This document shows, piece after piece, positions 59,571 to 64,000 of a stretch of 64,000 nt of DNA; positions within the stretch are counted from its first letter, which is position 1, and the number at the start of each line of letters is the position of its first letter. Location of the stretch: the NCBI RefSeq assembly GCF_042477335.2, contig NC_091255.1:38480501-38544500 (forward strand). The letters are read 5' to 3'. The translations under genes and the position numbers were made by a program. The stretch is from Ovis canadensis (lineage: Eukaryota > Chordata > Mammalia > Artiodactyla > Bovidae). The notes below the pieces were generated by a model. The model was not told the origin of the DNA and did no database searches. It saw only the letters and a program-made list of their open reading frames with translations.

Positions 59571-61204
59571 GCTGATTGGCAGACAGGGCAGAGCTGGGCG
59601 TCATGATATGTACTCTATCTGGAATTGCAGGTCCCTGAGCCCAGGATCTCAGAGGCTTGCAGTGGTCTCAAGTGACCTTCAGGAATGGGGAGGAGTGGGG
59701 ACCTTGCATGTTCACCTGGTCTGATTCACTCCTAAAGAACCTGTCTTGGGACAACTTGGGGAGAGTAGGGGTACCCATCCCTCGGATATCATGTATTGGG
59801 GTTCTAAAGTCTTGATAACCAACTTACCATCATCAAGAGTGGTGTCTGCTGGAGGGAATAAATATTTATTCCCTGCAGCTCCACACCACTGGGAGTTGTG
59901 TATGTGAGTTATCAGTCCTCTGCCTCCTGTCAAAGCCGCCTGCATTAATGGCAGACCAAGGGAGCCAAGGGGCGTGCCTCCGAGCTTCATGGAGACCAAG
60001 AATGGGGCTGGACAGTTGACAGAGGGGCTCATAGTTACAGCGCTGCATGACCTGGCCCCTCAGTGCTTCCTTGAGCTCAGACTCTATTACCTTCTGCCTT
60101 TCTCTCTGGGATCCAGACACCTGACCCTCCTCAAGTCAGCATGTTCTTGCCTTAGGGTATTTCCCCTTCTCTTTGGTGGCAGGAAACTGTCCAGCATCCG
60201 ATATTTGTGCTGTGAAAGTTCATGCTCACAAGAGGTTGACGACCTTTCCTAATCTCATCTGCGCCTGTCCCCTGCTTCATTTTCTTCTGGGCACCTGCAC
60301 CATCTAACGCCGTGGATTGATGAGATCACTAGTTTATTGTTTCTGTCCCTACCAGAGTTTAAGCTCCATGTAGGCAAGGGTTTGTCTTATTCTCTGTGGC
60401 GTCTTAGATCCAAGAGCATTCCCTGGAAGCTCATTGTAACAGCTCAGTGAATATTTGCAGGGAGTGTCAACATGGTCCTTCACTTGGAAAGATGGAGGTG
60501 CCAGACCGCAGGTGGTAGTGACCTGCCTGGAGGTTGCAGAGCTCTCATCAAGGCTGCGTGACCCTCTGCTGCCCTGTCTGCACAATTAGCACAGAGTTGG
60601 CCACACTGACAGCCCAGTGGGCTGGTTATATGGTGGGGAGCTGAGCCAGGAGGTGCCAGTTTCCAGAGCCCAGGCTTCACCCCACAGCCTTTCTCCTCCC
60701 ATCCTGGGGCTGATCCAGGACTCCAGGTTCAGTGTGGCCAGAGGGTAGGAGCTTTGCTTGCTTCCATCTGTAGAATGGGTTAATAGTAGTGCTTCCTTCC
60801 TAGGGCTGCTGTGGGGAGTAAAGGAGTGTTAATACAATCAGAGCAGCATCTGACAGAGAGAAACACTGTTTCAGGCCTGCACGTCTTCCTCTGGTGGTCA
60901 CCAGGCCATGTGTGGCTGTTTGTGGAGCGCTTGAAGTATGTTTCAGAGCCTGACAAGATTTCAAAGAGTCGGTGTGAAAAAAGAAAGAATATTAAAATAG
61001 CTCCATAATTTTTTATATTGATTACATTTGAAATGATAATATTTTGGATATATCAGGTTAAATAGAATCTATTATTAAAATTAATTTCATCTGTTTTTTT
61101 CATTTTTTAACATGATGACTAAGCAATGTGGACTTACCTATGTGGGTCATATCTATGATTTGCATCTCATTGACACTGGACAGGGCTGCTTTAAACATTA
61201 GTGG
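59571..61204. other. Intron 2 DNA, no clear feature
   Basis: Apparently unique, with short frames only. No exon recognised. Confidence 0.4.
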
Positions 61205-61209
61205 TGTGG

Positions 61210-61339
61210 GGGCCCTCCCTGATGATCCGGTGGTTAAGACTCCGTGCTTCCAACGCAGGGGGCATGGGTTGGATCCCTGGTCAGGGAAGTGAGATCCTGC
61301 ATGCAGCATGGCCAAAGATTAAATAAAGCTTTACAAATG
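61210..61339 (+). repeat. CHR SINE
   Basis: Head CCCTCCCTGATGATCCGGTG and CAGGGAAGTGAGATCCTGCA core. A perfect 12-bp target duplication TTAGTGGTGTGG (61198-61209 and 61340-61351). Confidence 0.9.
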
Positions 61340-61529
61340 TTAGTGGTGTGGAGCATCTCCTTGAGTTCAAGTTTTGGTCTTGAACAAAAAAATCCTCTCT
61401 GTTTGGGGAGCTTACACTGTAATGGAGGAGATATAAACAGGTAAATAATTTCAGCGAGTGCTAAATGCTCCAGGCATAGGCAGGCAGGTGATGTGTTAGA
61501 GGAAGGCTGGGGAAAGGGAGGCCTGTTTC

Positions 61530-61790
61530 TAAAAAATTTATTTTTCTTGAAATACACTTGATTTACAATGTTATGTTAATTTCTGTGATATAGCAAAGTG
61601 ACTCAGCTATACCTATGTATACATTCTTTTTCATATCCTTTTACATTATGGTTTATCACAGGATATTGAATAGAGTCCCCTGTACTATACAGTAGGACCT
61701 TGTTGTTTATCTATCCTACATATAACAGTTTGCATCTACTCATCCCAAACTCCCTCCATCACTCCCCACCCCCTTCCCCTTGGCACTTGT
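61530..61790 (-). repeat. Antisense L1 3' end
   Basis: AAATACACTTGATTTACAAT, AGCAAAGTGACTCAGCTATA, GTACTATACAGTAGGACCTT. Confidence 0.85.
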
Positions 61791-62139
61791 GATAGTGTGG
61801 TCCTAGGAGGTGGCATTTGAGCTGGCACCTGACTGACAGAGAGGAGCCAGCCATGGGGACATCCAGAGGAAGAACATTCTAGGCAGACGGACCAGCAAGT
61901 CCAAAGGCCCTGAGGCTGGAGCACGCCTGGCTGTTCACGGAACAGAAAGCAGGCACAGGTGCAGAGTGTGGTCAGTGATGGAGTGGCAGGTGCGTGATGC
62001 GAATGGACTGACGTGGGCCAGTCCATGGCGTGGTCTTGGAGGCCATGGTAGGGAGTGTGGCTGTGATTTAACTATGCTGATCTGATGTCTAATATAGTAA
62101 GATAGCCTTGGTTGCCGAGTAGTGGATGTGGACTCCATT
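61791..62139. other. Intron 2 DNA, no clear feature
   Basis: Possible old repeat in part (GGCAGACGGACCAGCAAGTC) but not assignable. Confidence 0.35.
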
Positions 62140-62141
62140 TT

Positions 62142-62200
62142 TGTTGTAGTTTAGTGGCTAAGTTGTGTTTGACTCTTTGCAACCCCATGGACATAGCACC
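62142..62200 (-). repeat. Bov-tA SINE fragment
   Basis: TTGTTGTAGTTTAGTGGCTA to GCAACCCCATGGACATAGCA. Confidence 0.75.
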
Positions 62201-62404
62201 TTAGACGGCTCGGCCATCCTGACACACAGGATAACCAGTTAGCATTCCTAATAGAAAGAAGGGCTAATGGGAGAGCTTTCTCTGGCTGCTTCTCCCGCAT
62301 GAAGACGCCCTCCCTATAAAGAAGGCAGGATAATGCAGTAACAGAACCGGACACACCAAGACCCAGATCCTGCCTGAACTTGGACCAGCTGATAGACCTC
62401 AGTC

Positions 62405-62622
62405 CAGGGCTGTTCAGCAGGGCTGGGCAGACTTTTTCTGAAAAGGTCCAGGTTGTAAATGTTTCAGACTCTATGGCCGTAAGGTCTCCATCGTTGCTAC
62501 TCGGCTGGACCACAGAGATACATAAAAGAGTGAGCACCACTGTGTTCCCATGAAATGCTATTTATAAAAGTAATAGATGGACTGGGCCCATGGCTGTTGT
62601 TTGTCGACCCCTGTTCTTAATT
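62405..62622 (+). repeat. hAT-type nonautonomous DNA transposon
   Basis: From GGGCTGGGCAGACTTTTTCT to TTGTTTGTCGACCCCTGTTC the order and inverted ends fit an old hAT-like mammalian repeat. Subfamily not assigned. Confidence 0.6.
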
Positions 62623-62894
62623 TCTCTCTGAAAGCCCCGGGCACCTTCCAGGCAACCTCTGCTTCCATGTGACATGTGAGTGGGGGTACACATCCCTCAC
62701 CAGGATGCTGTGAGCAAGTCAGAGGCCAGCACAGAGTCGTGAGCCCAGGAGTGCCCCATAAACATCAGGCCCTACTCCCCCACCTTCCTTTCCTGCAGCT
62801 CTGGTCAGGGTGTTGCTGGATCTTGGCTTTACAACAGGTAGAATGGGGCCTAATGAGAGCTAAGGAGTTACCATGTCCCACTAAGAGTCCAGGG

Positions 62895-63100
62895 TCCCCA
62901 AGGTGGTTCGGTGGTAAAGAACCCGCCTGCCAATGCAAGAGACACGGGAGAGGTGGGTTCGATTCCTGGGTTAGGAAGATGCCCTGAAGTAGTAAATGGC
63001 AGCTCACTCCAGTACTCTTGCCTGGGAAATCCCATGGATAGAGGAGCCTGGAGAGCTACAGTCCATGGGGTTGCCAAGAGTCGGACACAACTCAGCGTCG
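62895..63100 (+). repeat. Bov-tA SINE
   Basis: Forward copy from CCCCAAGGTGGTTCGGTGGT to AGAGTCGGACACAACTCAGC. Confidence 0.9.
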
Positions 63101-63145
63101 GGGCATAGGAGGAGGAGACGCGGAGGCCAGGGTCCCCAGCCTGAC

Positions 63146-63266
63146 CTTCTTGGTGGTTATATTCACCACCCGGGTGATGGTGTAGAAAGTGTGCTGACTG
63201 AAGTCATGCATCACCAGCAGGGTGCCCAGAACCCCCACGATGGCAGACTCAGGGTTCCGAATGTCT
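63146..63266 (-). other. Coding-like minus-strand segment inside SHISA6 intron 2 (unrecognised)
   Basis: On the minus strand, 121 bp follow ACCCCACAG and precede AAG|GTCAGG. They are open for 40 codons after one leading base. The translation starts DIRNPESAIVG, continues through LLVMHDFSQHTFYTITRVV and ends NITTKK, with one NIT sequon. Codon choice is strongly mammalian-coding in style (GTG, CTG, ATC, ACC, GAC, AAG), and the frame closes at a stop six codons upstream of the acceptor. I do not recognise the protein. A real antisense exon, a pseudogene relic and chance all remain possible. Confidence 0.35.
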
Positions 63267-64000
63267 CTGTGGGGTTATGTCTACTGCCGAGAGCACCTCC
63301 TTCCATTGTGTCTCAGATCCCATTTATTTCTGGTCCTCAGATGCCCTGCTCCCGGGATCCACATCCCTGCCCCGATCTCTACCAGCTCGGTTCCTTTAGG
63401 TGTCAGTGAGCTCCCCCCACCTTAAGGCAGGAGGGAAGCCCTCTCTCCATTTCACCACTGCTCCCTACCCCCTCGCTGCCTGCTTCTCTCCTTGACAGCC
63501 GAGCAGAACAGTCGTCTACACCTGCTGCCTCTGCTCCCGGCTTGCTGACTTCCGTCCTCGTCCCTGCGCCTCGGTGGCCATGGGGGTCCCAGGAGCAGGC
63601 TCTGCTGGGCTCTGTGGCTGGAATGGGCCTCCTACCCCTCCTTCCACCAAAACCAAGGCTCTGGCTGCCTGGACCTGCTGGGTTTTTGGGTGGTAAGTCC
63701 TCCCTGGCTTCACAGGCTCCCACGAAGATCTGCTCTTCACTCTGGAACATTCTTTATGTCCACTCTTGCTCAGCCTCCCTGTTTCTCCCGATCTCGGCTC
63801 CCCTCTCACTGTCCTGACTCCTGGATGGGTCGGCCCCTCCCCAGGGCGCCTGGCACTTCAGAGTTAGGGGCATGGGTGTAGGGAATGAGTCCCAGCTTGG
63901 ACCTCTATCCTATGACATCTCCCTAAGACATGACCGCTGTCGGCCCAGCTCAGGGCCAGGTACATGAGAGCTGTGAACAGCACACTAACAGTCTTGTGTT
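63267..64000. other. End of window, no clear feature
   Basis: Pyrimidine-rich, moderately GC-rich DNA with frames on both strands and no recognisable protein. I see no named repeat. Confidence 0.4.

Larger units (their letters stand above)
54378..64000 (+). other. SHISA6: SHISA6 intron 2 (5' part, continues past the window)
   Basis: It begins GTAAGT after exon 2. I found no sequence matching the next expected SHISA6 residues (KPRMNN-type) before the window ends. It contains MIR, MER5-like, BovB, CHR, L1, hAT-like and Bov-tA copies, plus one coding-like minus-strand segment at 63146-63266. Confidence 0.85.

Noticed and set aside
1-64000. tRNA genes suggested by many GGTTCGAT-type B-box words
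   Set aside because: These are the tRNA-derived heads of Bov-tA and CHR SINEs, not tRNA genes with intact cloverleafs.

Overview
This is a stretch of ruminant (pecoran, cattle/sheep-type) nuclear genome. The organism call rests on interspersed repeats: many tRNA-Glu-derived Bov-tA/BOV-A2 SINEs, CHR-type SINEs with AAATAA tails, and several truncated BovB (RTE) LINE 3' ends. It is sparse, intron-rich mammalian DNA, with no operons, phage, CRISPR arrays or other prokaryotic features.

Layout: 1-28.4 kb is the 5' intergenic flank of one recognisable gene. It is filled with SINEs, antisense L1 3'-UTR fragments, BovB pieces, MaLR-like LTR debris and microsatellites. About 28.4-30.35 kb is a strong CpG island holding the promoter, the 5' UTR and first coding exon of SHISA6 on the + strand. 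Exon 1 (coding 29668-30308) encodes the signal peptide, a low-complexity N-terminal segment, the eight-cysteine Shisa domain and the single transmembrane helix. Intron 1 (30309-54216) carries further repeats and some repeat-free islands. Exon 2 (54217-54377) continues the cytoplasmic tail. Intron 2 starts at 54378 and runs off the window. The rest of the coding sequence, including the family's C-terminal PDZ-binding end, is not here, so about 267 codons of a roughly 500-550-residue protein are visible.

Family knowledge: SHISA6 is a postsynaptic type I membrane protein and an AMPA-receptor auxiliary subunit of the CKAMP/Shisa group. Both splice junctions, their phases and the translated joint agree with that family.

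The best leads beyond the gene are: (i) a near-perfect 63-64 bp inverted duplication with a 20-nt loop at 18.30-18.45 kb, next to a SINE dimer; (ii) oppositely oriented BovB copies in introns 1 and 2 that bracket SHISA6 exon 2 and could pair in the pre-mRNA; (iii) two unrecognised coding-like minus-strand segments with splice-like borders (4143-4341 and 63146-63266); (iv) a possible 5'-UTR intron that would create a 24-codon uORF; (v) a CHR/Bov chimeric retro-insertion inside one 19-bp target duplication. I see no sign of a wholly new multi-gene system. All repeat names come from reading the sequence against remembered consensus phrases; no database search was run.
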